Below, in pieces: positions 24,547-34,325 of a stretch of DNA of 64,000 nt. The stretch's first letter is position 1. Each line of letters starts with the position of its first letter. The stretch comes from Streptomyces sp. NBC_00239 (GTDB lineage Bacteria; Actinomycetota; Actinomycetes; Streptomycetales; Streptomycetaceae), in contig NZ_CP108095.1 of NCBI RefSeq assembly GCF_036194065.1, positions 3,348,001 through 3,412,000 of the forward strand, given 5' to 3'. Both the position numbers and the translations under genes were made by a program. The notes under the pieces are model-generated. The model saw only the letters and a program-made list of their open reading frames with translations. It had not been told where the DNA came from and did not search any database.

Positions 24547-25910
24547 TGGGCGCCGTCCGCACCACGCAGATCTTCCTCGCGTCCACTCTCTACGGCACGG
24601 CCACGCTGGCGGCAGCCCTGGACGCCGGCTGTTTCGGGCCGGCCCGGCGGCGGATCCTGCTCGTCAGCAACAACTCGGCGGTACCGGAGACCACTCCGGG
24701 GCCGGCCGAGATGCCCGGATTCACCCGGCTCGCCGCCCGCTTCGACGAGGTGCGCGACTGGAACGCGGCCATCGCGCCCTTCCACCCCGGCGGCTGGCAG
24801 CCGCGCTCCGACGACGCCCCGCTGTGGGAGCGCCAGCTGCGCGCGCTGTGGGGCCTGGGCGACGACCGGATCGAGCTGATCGTCGAGTCCGTCCAGGTGG
24901 CCCCGGCTCAGGCACTCGTCCAGCTCTTCGCGGGCACCCCCGTCGAGGTGTACGCCGACGGACTGATGAGCTACGGCCCCACCCGCAACAAGCTCGACCC
25001 GCAGACCGGTGTGCGCATCAAGCGGCTCCTCCACCTCGACCTGGTGCCGGGGCTGGAACCGCTGCTGCTCACCGAGTTCGGGGTGCCCGCGGAGATCGTG
25101 CCCACGGAGGCCTTCCGCAAGGTCCTCGACGAGCTCGCCGAGGACCCCGACTGCGCGCCCGGGCAGCCCGCGGACGGCAGCCGCCCGGCGGTGCTGCTCG
25201 GCCAGTACCTGTCCGCGCTCGGCCTGATCACCGCGCAGGAAGAGGAGGAGCTGCACGTCCGCATGGTCCGCGGCGCCCACGCGCTCGGCCACGGCCACCT
25301 CGTCTTCAAGCCGCACCCGAGCGCCCCCGCCCGCTGGTCGCGGATGGTCGAGGAGGAGGCGGAGCGCATCGGGGCCCGGCTCACCGTCGTCGACTCCCCC
25401 GTCCTCGCCGAGGTCCTCTACCGGCAGCTCGACCCGGCGCTGGTCGTCGGCTGCTTCTCCACCGGCCTGCTCACCGCCGCCACCCTGTACGGGATCCCCG
25501 TCGCGCGCACCGGCACCGGCCCGCTGCTCGACCGGGTCACCCCGTACCAGAACAGCAACCGGGTGCCGCTGACCATCGTCGACGCGCTGCTGCCCGAGCT
25601 GGAGGACGCGAAGGCGGTACGCGCCTGGAGCCCGCCGGGTCCCGCCGTGCTGGAGGACCTCACCGGCCTGGTCACGGCCGTCGGGTTCGCGATGCAGGCG
25701 CAGATCCTCGCCCCGCGCCGCGCGGAGGCCGAGCGCTACCTCGCCCGCCACCTCGACGCCCACACCTGGCGCTACTTCAAGAAGCGCCGGCTGACCGCAC
25801 TGGGCCTGCCCGGCGCCGTCCCGCCCCAGCTGGCCTTCATCCCGCGCAGCCCGGCCGTCCGCCGGGTGGTCCGCCGGGTCCGCCACCTGCGCCGGGCCGC
25901 ACTCGGATGA
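24546..25910 (+). CDS. polysialyltransferase-family glycosyltransferase
   Basis: A 454-residue cytoplasmic protein resembling the bacterial alpha-2,8-polysialyltransferase family (PF07388). It starts TTQIFLASTLYGTATLAAAL, the family's opening strand, and has HLVFKPHPSAP (the H-P element of CMP-sialyl transferases) near residue 255, and LVVGCFSTGLLTAATLYGIP (the Ser-Thr donor-binding loop) near 300. Family members extend chains of CMP-activated sialic acid. Together with adjacent NeuA and NeuB it suggests a homopolymer or copolymer of a nonulosonic acid. The ATG at 24546 shares one base with the GT2 stop codon, and the gene overlaps the acyltransferase gene by 4 nt. Confidence 0.82.
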   Translation: MGAVRTTQIFLASTLYGTATLAAALDAGCFGPARRRILLVSNNSAVPETTPGPAEMPGFTRLAARFDEVRDWNAAIAPFHPGGWQPRSDDAPLWERQLRALWGLGDDRIELIVESVQVAPAQALVQLFAGTPVEVYADGLMSYGPTRNKLDPQTGVRIKRLLHLDLVPGLEPLLLTEFGVPAEIVPTEAFRKVLDELAEDPDCAPGQPADGSRPAVLLGQYLSALGLITAQEEEELHVRMVRGAHALGHGHLVFKPHPSAPARWSRMVEEEAERIGARLTVVDSPVLAEVLYRQLDPALVVGCFSTGLLTAATLYGIPVARTGTGPLLDRVTPYQNSNRVPLTIVDALLPELEDAKAVRAWSPPGPAVLEDLTGLVTAVGFAMQAQILAPRRAEAERYLARHLDAHTWRYFKKRRLTALGLPGAVPPQLAFIPRSPAVRRVVRRVRHLRRAALG

Positions 25911-27100
25911 CCACCACCGCCGCGAGCGCCGGACCCGCCGGCACGAAGGCCACCGACGCCGGCGACGCCGGCGGCACCGCTGACTCCGACGCCGTGACCA
26001 CCGTGCCCGCCCGGCGTGGCGGCCCGCCCGCGCCGGCGGGCCGGCCCCCGGTACGGCTGCGCGCCCTCGACGGGCTGCGGCTGCTCGCGGCCCTGATGGT
26101 CGCCGGCTACCACTACGCGGGCCGCGGCGGGGAAGTCTCCGAGGCCTGGGGGGAGTCGCCCCGCGCACTGTTCCCGACGGCCTCGCCCTGGCTGGCGTAC
26201 GGCTGTCTCGGCGTCCAGATCTTCTTCGTGATCAGCGGGTTCGTGATCTGCATGAGCGCGTGGAACCGGCCGCTGCGGTCCTTCTTCGCCTCCCGCGTGG
26301 CCCGGCTCTATCCCGCGTACTGGGCGGCGATCGTCCTGGTCACCGTGGTGTTCGCGCTGCCCTGGGTGGCGCAGGAGACGGTGTCCGGCTCGGACTTCCT
26401 GGTCAACCTGACGATGCTCCAGCAGCCGCTGGGCGCGGACCGGGTGCTGGGCGTGTGCTGGACCCTCTGGGCCGAGCTGCGCTTCTACGCCCTCTTCGCG
26501 CTGTTCGTGGTGCTGCCGGGCGGCGGGCGCCGGCGGACCCTGCTGTTCTGCGCGGTGTGGACGCTGGCCGCGGCCCTGACCGACATGGCGGACCTGGGCA
26601 AGGAGCACTTCCTCCAGCAGCTGCTGATGCCGCAGTACGCGCCCTTCTTCATCGGCGGGATCGGCCTGTACCTGGTGCACCGCAACCGGCGGGACGCCCT
26701 GGCCTGGGGCGTCGCGGCGGCGGGCTGGCTGCTCGGCCAGCACTACGCGGTGACGGGCCTGTGGCACGCCCCGGACCCGCGCTTCTTCTCGTACCGCAGC
26801 GAGGGCGTGATCGTGGCCGTGGTCACGGCCGGCTTCGTGCTGGTCGCGCTCATCGCGGTGGGCAGGCTGGACTGGATGAACTGGCGCTGGCTGACCGTGG
26901 CGGGCGCCCTCACCTACCCGTTCTACCTGGTGCACGAGCACCTGGGCTGGGTGGTGATCCGTCAGCTGCACCAGACCCTGGGGCTGCCGCCGCTCGTCAC
27001 CCTGCCGGGGTCGGTCGCGCTGATGCTGGGGCTGGCCTGGCTGGTCCACCGGCTGGTGGAACGCCCCCTGACCCCGACGCTGCGCAAGGCGCTCAACTGA
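25907..27100 (+). CDS. membrane acyltransferase (acyltransferase 3 / OafA-like)
   Basis: A 397-residue protein with a disordered Ala/Gly/Asp N-terminus of about 45 residues, then about ten membrane helices. Acyltransferase 3 marks: RLRALDGLRLLAALMVAGYHY at about 46-66, CLGVQIFFVISGFVICMSAW, FFASRVARLYPAYWAAI, and a late YPFYLVHEHLG. Such enzymes O-acetylate or otherwise acylate surface sugars using cytoplasmic acyl-CoA. Start ATG 25907 overlaps the upstream stop (ATGA), so it is part of the polymer operon and probably decorates the nonulosonate chain. Its last 8 nt overlap the convergent LysE gene. Confidence 0.88.
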   Translation: MTTTAASAGPAGTKATDAGDAGGTADSDAVTTVPARRGGPPAPAGRPPVRLRALDGLRLLAALMVAGYHYAGRGGEVSEAWGESPRALFPTASPWLAYGCLGVQIFFVISGFVICMSAWNRPLRSFFASRVARLYPAYWAAIVLVTVVFALPWVAQETVSGSDFLVNLTMLQQPLGADRVLGVCWTLWAELRFYALFALFVVLPGGGRRRTLLFCAVWTLAAALTDMADLGKEHFLQQLLMPQYAPFFIGGIGLYLVHRNRRDALAWGVAAAGWLLGQHYAVTGLWHAPDPRFFSYRSEGVIVAVVTAGFVLVALIAVGRLDWMNWRWLTVAGALTYPFYLVHEHLGWVVIRQLHQTLGLPPLVTLPGSVALMLGLAWLVHRLVERPLTPTLRKALN

Positions 27101-27749
27101 GGGCGAGCTTCGCGGCGAAGCCGAGGAAGAGCACGCTCGCGGCCGAGGTGGCCCCGGCCGAGAGCCGCTTGCGCCGCCGGAAGGCCGCCGACAGCCGGGC
27201 GCCGCTGAATATGAGGGTGCTCAGGTACAGGAAGCTGGCCAGCTGCGACAGCGTGCCGAGCAGCAGGAACGACAGCGCCGGGTAGGCGTAGTCGGGGTCC
27301 ACGAACTGCACGAAGAAGGACAGCAGGAAGAGGATCGCCTTCGGGTTCAGCAGGCTGACCACCAGCGCCCGCCGGTAGGGCCGCTCCGCCGCCGGGCCGG
27401 GCTGCGGCGAACCGGCCTCGGCGGGCTCCTCGGCCCGGGTGCTGCGGGTCCGCCACATGCCCCAGGCCGCCCGCATCATCCCGACGGCCAGCCAGGCCAG
27501 GTAGCCGGCGCCCAGCACCTTGACGATGCCGAACAGCAGCGGGCTGGCCTGCAGCAGCGCCCCCGCGCCGACCGCGGCCAGCACCATCAGCACGGTGTCG
27601 CCCGTGAACACCCCGCAGGCGGCCCGGTAGCCGTCGCGGACCCCGCGGCGGGAGGCCACGGACAGCACGTACAGCGAATTGGGCCCCGGCAGCAGCACGA
27701 TCAGCACCAGCGCCGCGACATAGGTCGGAAGATCGGTCACACCCAGCAT
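27093..27749 (-). CDS. LysE/RhtB-family amino acid exporter
   Basis: A 218-residue membrane protein with six helices. The family signature LIVLLPGPNSLYVLSVASRR near residues 17-36 is characteristic of LysE/RhtB exporters, which expel basic or neutral amino acids (the LeuE branch looks closest). A polar loop of about 25 residues in the middle (TRSTRAEEPAEAGSP) is typical. LNPKAILFLLSFF is the second conserved motif. Single gene, convergent with the polymer operon, with no regulator adjacent. Confidence 0.85.
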   Translation of the reverse strand: MLGVTDLPTYVAALVLIVLLPGPNSLYVLSVASRRGVRDGYRAACGVFTGDTVLMVLAAVGAGALLQASPLLFGIVKVLGAGYLAWLAVGMMRAAWGMWRTRSTRAEEPAEAGSPQPGPAAERPYRRALVVSLLNPKAILFLLSFFVQFVDPDYAYPALSFLLLGTLSQLASFLYLSTLIFSGARLSAAFRRRKRLSAGATSAASVLFLGFAAKLALS

Positions 27750-27794
27750 GTCCAGGAGTCTCCCACAGGGGTCCGACAGCGCTCCCGGCCTTTC

Positions 27795-29378
<1,584 letters not shown>

Positions 29379-29496
29379 GTGCTGTACCTCCGTGAAGGGG
29401 CCGGGTCACGTCCTGGCAACATCGTCGAGCCGTTCGCAACCATGCAGGTCCGAGCAGCATCCATTAGGTACACACGCAGATTTCGGGGGAAGAGCG

Positions 29497-30357
29497 ATGC
29501 GCCGTAAGTCCGTCATAATCCACACGATCGCGGCAGTCGCGGCGGTCACGCTCGCGTCAGGCTGCAATCCGCAGGCCTCCGCCGGGGCCGCCGTGTCGGA
29601 GCCGACCGGTGCCGGCACGCCGTCGGGGTCGGCCTCGGGTCCGGCCCCGGGGTCGGGCTCCTCGGACGGCAAGCCGGGCGGATCCGGCGCCCCGTCGGAC
29701 GCCGCGTCGCCGTCCGCCCCCGCGACGGGGGTGCTGATGAAGGACGGCACGGAGAGCGAGCAGGTCCGCGAGCTGCAGGCGCGCCTGAAGCAGCTCGGCC
29801 ACTTCAAGCGCAGCCCCACCGCCTTCTACGGGTCGATCACGAGCACCGCCGTCAAGGCGTTCCAGAGCGGGCAGGGCCTGCCCGCGACCGGCTCGGTGAA
29901 CGACGCGACCTGGCAGAAGCTGCTGGGGCTGACCCGCGAGCCGACGGAGAACGAGCTGCGGCCGCCGACCACCAACGAGCTGGACACGCCGGACCCGCGG
30001 TGCCTGACCGGCCGGGTGCTGTGCATCAGCAAGGAGAGCCGCACCCTGGCGTGGATGATCGACGGCAAGGTGGTCTCGGCGATGGACGTCCGCTTCGGGT
30101 CGGAGAACACCCCGACCCGCGAGGGCCTGTTCAGCGTGGAGTGGAAGGCCCGCAAGTGGACCTCGACGATCTACCACACGCCCATGCCGTACGCGATGTT
30201 CTTCAGCCGCGGCCAGGCCGTGCACTACTCGGCGGACTTCGCCGCGCGCGGCTACGCGGGGGCCTCGCACGGCTGCGTGAACGTCCGGGACAAGGCGAAG
30301 CTGTCGGCGCTGTTCGACCAGGTGAAGACGGGCGACAAGGTCGTCGTCTACTGGTGA
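29497..30357 (+). CDS. lipoprotein L,D-transpeptidase with peptidoglycan-binding domain
   Basis: A 286-residue exported lipoprotein: MRRKSVIIHT, a hydrophobic core, lipobox L-A-S-G-C with Cys at 23, then a long Ser/Gly/Pro linker. A PG-binding domain follows (SEQVRELQARLKQLGHF, AVKAFQSGQGLPATGSVN), then a YkuD domain with canonical residues: HYSADF upstream and SHGCVNVRD containing the nucleophilic Cys. It would form 3-3 cross-links in the wall or attach other proteins. It is complete, unlike the SGGC paralogue at 7835. ATG 29497 is preceded by GGGGGAAGAG. A 14-bp-stem terminator lies 8 nt past the stop. Confidence 0.92.
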   Translation: MRRKSVIIHTIAAVAAVTLASGCNPQASAGAAVSEPTGAGTPSGSASGPAPGSGSSDGKPGGSGAPSDAASPSAPATGVLMKDGTESEQVRELQARLKQLGHFKRSPTAFYGSITSTAVKAFQSGQGLPATGSVNDATWQKLLGLTREPTENELRPPTTNELDTPDPRCLTGRVLCISKESRTLAWMIDGKVVSAMDVRFGSENTPTREGLFSVEWKARKWTSTIYHTPMPYAMFFSRGQAVHYSADFAARGYAGASHGCVNVRDKAKLSALFDQVKTGDKVVVYW

Positions 30358-30365
30358 CGGAGGGG

Positions 30366-30404
30366 GGCGCGAGCGGGGCCGGGGGAACGTGCCCCGCTCG
30401 CGCC
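30366..30404 (+). terminator. terminator of the lipoprotein L,D-transpeptidase gene
   Basis: A perfect 14-bp stem, GGCGCGAGCGGGGC and its complement, with an 11-nt loop. Confidence 0.85.
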
Positions 30405-31017
30405 GGTTGCGCAGAGCCCAGGGGTACGGGGGGAACCCCGGCTCATGCGCGGCCGATGACCAGTCGGCTCACTAGGTACTGCGCCGACCGCTCGAAAAGT
30501 GTTACAGCCGTGTGCACGAATCCGATGAACCGTTTCGCCACCGCGTCCGTGCCCCTCCCGAAACCGGTCCGCCCCCCCTGTTTGCAACGGCGGATTGCAG
30601 CGCCGCCAGTGCCCTGACGCGCAACCCGCAGCCTCGCCGGCGCCCTGGGCATGACCAGCCTCTCCGGCGTTTGAGGAGCGGGTCCGGGCAGAGCCCGGCA
30701 ACCCCCTCGCCCCCTCCAGCCCCTCCGGCGCTTGAGGAGCGGGTCCGGGCGGAGCCCGGTGCCCGGCGCCAGCCGGGTTGTTCGTTGGGGCTCCGCCCCA
30801 AACCCCGCGCCTCAAACGCCGGCGAGGCTGGGTGTTGCGCCCGAGGCGCCGGCGATGCTGGGCATTGCGCCCAAGGGCGCCGGCGAGGCTGAAGATGGCC
30901 CGCTCAGGCTGAGGCGCACCTGAAACGCCGACGAGGCCGGGGGCTGCCCGGAACGGCGTCGGCGAGGCCGGGGGCTGCCCGGAAGGGCGTCGGCCGAGCC
31001 GGGCGGGCTGGGACGCG
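30405..31017. repeat. gene-free gap filled with degenerate dispersed repeats
   Basis: No credible gene in 613 nt. Units at about 30655-30705 and 30721-30771 (both reading CCGGCGTTTGAGGAGCGGGT-like) are inverted relative to the unit at 30784-30835 (GGGGCTCCGCCCC then CCTCAAACGCCGGCGAGGC). From 30836 to about 31010 shorter units of the GGCGCCGGCGAGGCTG and GGCGTCGGCGAGGCCGGGG types recur in tandem. A CRISPR array is excluded because the units vary and there are no unique spacers. Confidence 0.75.
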
Positions 31018-32166
31018 TCAGGCCGCGGGGCGGCCGAAGCCGAGGGTGGGGAGGGTTCCTTCGCCCGGCGTCGTGCCTCCCGGCGGCTTCTGGAGGATCT
31101 CGTCGCCCGGATCCTTGCCACCGTCACGCCCGCCGTCCCCGCCACCGGAACCCGAGCCGCTCGACCCGCCGCTCCCGCTCCCGGTGTCACCGGCGCCACC
31201 GCCGAGCAGCCGGTCGCAGAACTTCTCCACCCGCGTGCCGCGGGCCGCCCGCTCCAGCAGGCTCTTGCGCTCGCCGTCCAGCCGCCCCGCCCGCAGTTCG
31301 CGGCACCAGCCGGCCAGCTTGGTCGCGCTCTCGGTGCCGCCGGCCGTGCCGTCGGTGCCGCCCGCGTTCCGGTCCCGGTCGCGGTCCTTCTCCTTGGCTC
31401 CGCCGTCCTCGCCGGGGCTGGGGCTGCCGCTCCCGGTGCCGGGCGAGGCCGTGTCCGCACCGCCGATGGGGCCTTCGGTGACGCGCAGCGGCTCGGCCGG
31501 CTCACCCGTGCCGGGTTCCTCGTACCCCGGGCTGCCCGAGGGCCGCGGCGCGGGGTCGAGGGTCACCGAGACGGACGGGCCGGGGCCCGCGACGACGCGG
31601 GGGCCCGGGAGCAGGCCGGTGCCGGCCGCGGCGGCGACCCCGCCGATGGCGACGGCGGCGATCGCGGCCGCGAGGCCGAGCCGCAGCGGGCGCCGGATCC
31701 GGCCGGGCAGCGGCGCGGCGTGGGCGGACTCGGGCAGTACGCCCAGGCGGACGGTGAGCAGGTCGTCGTCTACGGGGGCCGGCCGCGGCGCGGCGACGGC
31801 GTGCACGGCCCGGAACGCGGCCAGTGCGGCCGCCTCGCCGGGGAGTTCCCCGGAGCCGGCGGCGGGCATGGCGGGGACCAGGGAGTCGAGCGCGTCCGCA
31901 AGGCGCGCCGCCTCTTCCCGTACCCGCGCGGCTCGCCCGTCCGGCGCACGGCCGTCGGGACCACGCCCGCCCGGCCCGTACCCGTCCCGCGCGTGGGCGT
32001 CGGCGGGGTCGCCGTCCGCCGCGGGCCCGCGAACGGCGCGCAGGGGCGTCCGGAGATCGTCCTGTGGGTGACGGCGTCCGGCGGGCACGACCGGTTCGAC
32101 GGGTTCGCCGCGCAGCAGTTTTTCCGCTGCGGCTCCGTCAAGCCACTCGTAGCGATCGTCGGCCAT
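31018..32166 (-). CDS. membrane protein coupled to ECF sigma factor (putative anti-sigma factor)
   Basis: A 382-residue protein with one membrane helix near residues 155-180 (LGLAAAIAAVAIGGVAAAAG). The N-terminal side has a helix-rich region (RVREEAARLADALDSLVPA) but not the zinc-binding H-x3-C-x2-C of common anti-sigma factors. The outer part is disordered (Pro, Ser, Gly, Glu, Asp) with one short globular segment containing two Cys residues (GWCREL, EKFCDRL). Its start ATG 32166 overlaps the sigma factor stop by one base (TGATG), so they are translated together. I infer an anti-sigma role from that coupling; the sequence itself does not prove it. Confidence 0.65.
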   Translation of the reverse strand: MADDRYEWLDGAAAEKLLRGEPVEPVVPAGRRHPQDDLRTPLRAVRGPAADGDPADAHARDGYGPGGRGPDGRAPDGRAARVREEAARLADALDSLVPAMPAAGSGELPGEAAALAAFRAVHAVAAPRPAPVDDDLLTVRLGVLPESAHAAPLPGRIRRPLRLGLAAAIAAVAIGGVAAAAGTGLLPGPRVVAGPGPSVSVTLDPAPRPSGSPGYEEPGTGEPAEPLRVTEGPIGGADTASPGTGSGSPSPGEDGGAKEKDRDRDRNAGGTDGTAGGTESATKLAGWCRELRAGRLDGERKSLLERAARGTRVEKFCDRLLGGGAGDTGSGSGGSSGSGSGGGDGGRDGGKDPGDEILQKPPGGTTPGEGTLPTLGFGRPAA

Positions 32167-32903
32167 CACATGTCCTTCTGCGTACGCCAACGCGATTGCG
32201 TCACACCCGTGCGCTCCGCGGGACCGTCGCGATGTGCGCGGGGCGCCGGTACGGCGTCCAGGTCCCGGCTGTCCCCCTGGCCTCCGGGGCCCCCGGAGTC
32301 ACCGGGCGCGCCGTGGCCTTCCGCATTATCCCCGAACTCGCTGCCGAGCATCTCGGCGAGCCGCTTGAGGCCGCGGTGGGCCGCGGTGCGGACCGCGCCG
32401 GGCCGCTTGCCCAGGGTCTCGGCGGCGCTCTTGGCGTCGAGTCCGACGACAACGCGCAGCACCACGGCCTCGGCCTGGTCCTGCGGGAGCCGGGCGATGA
32501 GGGCCATGGTGCGTCCGGTGGAGAGGGCCTCCATGGCCTCGACGGCCGTGTCGGAGTCGGCCGCGCGGCCGGTGAGTTCCGTCTCGTCGCCGCCGACGGC
32601 CGGCCGGCGGCCGCGCATCCGGACGTGGTCGAGCGCCCGGTTGCGGGCGATCCGGGCGGCCCAGCCCCGGAACCGGTCGGCGTCGCCGCTGAACGAATCG
32701 AGGTCGCGGGCGATCTGCAGCCAGGCCTCGGACGTGACGTCCTCGGCCTCCGTGTCGCCCACCAGCGTGCGTACGTACCCAAGCAGGCGCGGGTGCACCG
32801 CGCGGTACACAGTCCGGAAGGCGTTCTCGTCGCCGCACTGCGCCGCGAGCACCGCGGCGGTCAGCTCCGCGTCGTCCCCCAGCAAAGTCCCCAACCCGTT
32901 CAC
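32166..32903 (-). CDS. ECF RNA polymerase sigma factor
   Basis: A 245-residue group 4 sigma factor. Region 2: AFRTVYRAVHPRLLGYVRTL, DVTSEAWLQIARDLDSF, and RGWAARIARNRALDHVR near residues 25-100. Region 4: LPQDQAEAVVLRVVVG, SAAETLGKRPGAVRTAAHRG around 140-185. The C-terminal 55 residues are disordered and polar. The downstream gene encodes its likely membrane-bound anti-sigma factor. The ATG at 32903 lacks a strong ribosome site. The promoter and target regulon cannot be determined here; ECF sigma factors commonly autoregulate. Confidence 0.9.
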   Translation of the reverse strand: MNGLGTLLGDDAELTAAVLAAQCGDENAFRTVYRAVHPRLLGYVRTLVGDTEAEDVTSEAWLQIARDLDSFSGDADRFRGWAARIARNRALDHVRMRGRRPAVGGDETELTGRAADSDTAVEAMEALSTGRTMALIARLPQDQAEAVVLRVVVGLDAKSAAETLGKRPGAVRTAAHRGLKRLAEMLGSEFGDNAEGHGAPGDSGGPGGQGDSRDLDAVPAPRAHRDGPAERTGVTQSRWRTQKDM

Positions 32904-33251
32904 TGTGTCCTGTACGTCCTGCGCAAATCAGCACGTTACGGCTTTCAAGCACCTCTCGTCCACGAGTTGTACAACCAGCAACCATTCATGCGCGAAGCGG
33001 GGTGTGACAGAAAACGCATCCACGGCGCTGACACATGTACGGGCTTGTCGCACGAGCCCGTAACGGACGGCGGCCGGGGCCTCTCCTGTGGGGGGTGGCG
33101 GCCTCGGCTGTCGCTCCGGACCCTCCCGGTCGTTTCACGCCTCCCCCGCCCTCCTCTTAAGGGTGAAATCCGCGTATCCGTACGACGGCTCCCCCCGGCC
33201 CTCGATAGCGTGGCCGCACCCCCTGTCGCGTACGCCCCGAGGAGTCCCCCG
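32904..33251. promoter_or_regulatory. divergent gap between sigma factor and OHCU genes
   Basis: This 348-nt gap holds no gene. It contains a good dyad TACGGGCT (33038-33045) and its complement (33055-33062) with a 9-nt loop, and TAGCGT at 33206-33211, a likely -10 box for the rightward gene, 41 nt before its start. Sigma-factor autoregulatory elements may lie near 32925-32950. Confidence 0.45.
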
Positions 33252-33806
33252 CTGTCCAGCCACCTCCCGGCCCAGGTCCGCGGCAGCTCCGGGCTCGCCC
33301 GTTTCAACGCCGCGGCCGCGCAGGCCGCGGAAGAAGCACTGCTGCACTGCTGCGGCAGCCGACGCTGGGCGCACCGGCTGGCCGCCCACCGACCGTACCC
33401 GGATCTGGGCGCCCTGCTGGCCGCCGCCGACGAAGCGGGGTACGACCTCTCCCCCGCCGACCTCACCGAGGCGCTGGCCGACGAGTCGTCGGCGGAGCTG
33501 CACCACGGCGCGCCGTACGCCGCCCACCTGGCACTCGGCGCGGCGCACGCGGAGTACGAGCGGAAGTTCGGGCACGCCTTCGTGATCTGCCTGGACGAAC
33601 ACCCGGCCGAAGAACACCCGGATCAGGTGCTGGCCGGAATCCGCCGGCGGATGGCGTACGAACCGGAGGAGGAACGCGCGGTCGCCGCCGACGAGCTGCG
33701 ACGACTCGCCCGGGGCCGCCTCGTCGCCCTGATTGATGGAGTAGGCACCGAATACCTGAATTGGGCTGATTTCAGCCTGTCGGATAGTCCGTCCGTGCCT
33801 GTTTGA
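33252..33806 (+). CDS. 2-oxo-4-hydroxy-4-carboxy-5-ureidoimidazoline decarboxylase
   Basis: A 184-residue enzyme of the OHCU decarboxylase family (UraD/PucL N-domain), which performs the last step of urate to (S)-allantoin conversion. Family marks: GSSGLARFNAAAA, HCCGSRRWAHRLAAHRPYPD, and FGHAFVICLDEH. The start is unusual: the best candidate is CTG at 33252, preceded by GAGGAG with 7-nt spacing. The only in-frame standard alternative (GTG 33210) lies within the likely -10 element. If correct, it is a CTG-initiated gene. It is isolated from other urate genes, but nucleoside salvage genes in the same window feed the purine breakdown pathway. Confidence 0.75.
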   Translation: MSSHLPAQVRGSSGLARFNAAAAQAAEEALLHCCGSRRWAHRLAAHRPYPDLGALLAAADEAGYDLSPADLTEALADESSAELHHGAPYAAHLALGAAHAEYERKFGHAFVICLDEHPAEEHPDQVLAGIRRRMAYEPEEERAVAADELRRLARGRLVALIDGVGTEYLNWADFSLSDSPSVPV

Positions 33807-33939
33807 TCACACAGGAGGCCCCCGGGCGAAGGAACCGACAAGTCGTCGCTACGATGTCCGGGGCCGGAGGACCGTACCCGGCCGGGCCCGACCGACAACG
33901 AAGCCGGCTGGCCCCCGCCCCGCTTCCGGAGGGTTTTCC

Positions 33940-34320
33940 GTGCCGGCTGGAACGTTGTACCGCGGCCGGGAAGGAATGTGGTCCTGGGTGGCTCATCGAG
34001 TCACCGGCGTCCTCATTTTCTTCTTCCTGTTCGTACACGTCCTCGACACCGCTCTCGTCCGCGTCTCTCCCGAGGCGTACGACGATGTCGTGGCTACCTA
34101 CAAGACTCCGATCGTCGCGCTGCTGGAGTACGGCCTCGTCGCCGCAATCCTGTTCCACGCGCTCAACGGTCTCCGTGTCATCGCCGTGGACTTCTGGTCC
34201 AAGGGCCCGCGCTACCAGAAGCAGATGCTCTGGTCCGTCGTGGGCGTCTGGGTCGTGCTGATGGCCGGGGCCCTGTACCCCGTGCTCGGCCACGCGGCTG
34301 CTGAACTGTTCGGGAAGTGA
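33940..34320 (+). CDS. sdhC: succinate dehydrogenase cytochrome b556 subunit
   Basis: A 126-residue membrane anchor with three helices. The SdhC signature WSWVAHRVTGVLIFFFLFVH lies near residues 14-33 with the heme-ligand His in LFVHVLDT, and HALNGLRV occurs in the second part. It anchors the flavoprotein and iron-sulfur subunits to the membrane and helps bind quinone. The GTG at 33940 has an excellent GGAGGG site. First of the sdhCDAB operon. Confidence 0.95.
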   Translation: MPAGTLYRGREGMWSWVAHRVTGVLIFFFLFVHVLDTALVRVSPEAYDDVVATYKTPIVALLEYGLVAAILFHALNGLRVIAVDFWSKGPRYQKQMLWSVVGVWVVLMAGALYPVLGHAAAELFGK

Positions 34321-34325
34321 CGCAC

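Noticed and set aside
24360..26168. 602-residue frame antisense to the polysialyltransferase-like gene
   Set aside because: Same reason; the plus-strand gene has family motifs and coupled overlaps.
17347..27749. Secondary-metabolite biosynthetic gene cluster
   Set aside because: No synthase, tailoring or resistance genes of that type; the genes fit cell-wall polymer synthesis instead.
30640..31010. Possible CRISPR array
   Set aside because: Units are of varied length and orientation, diverge in sequence and have no unique spacers; no cas genes in the window.
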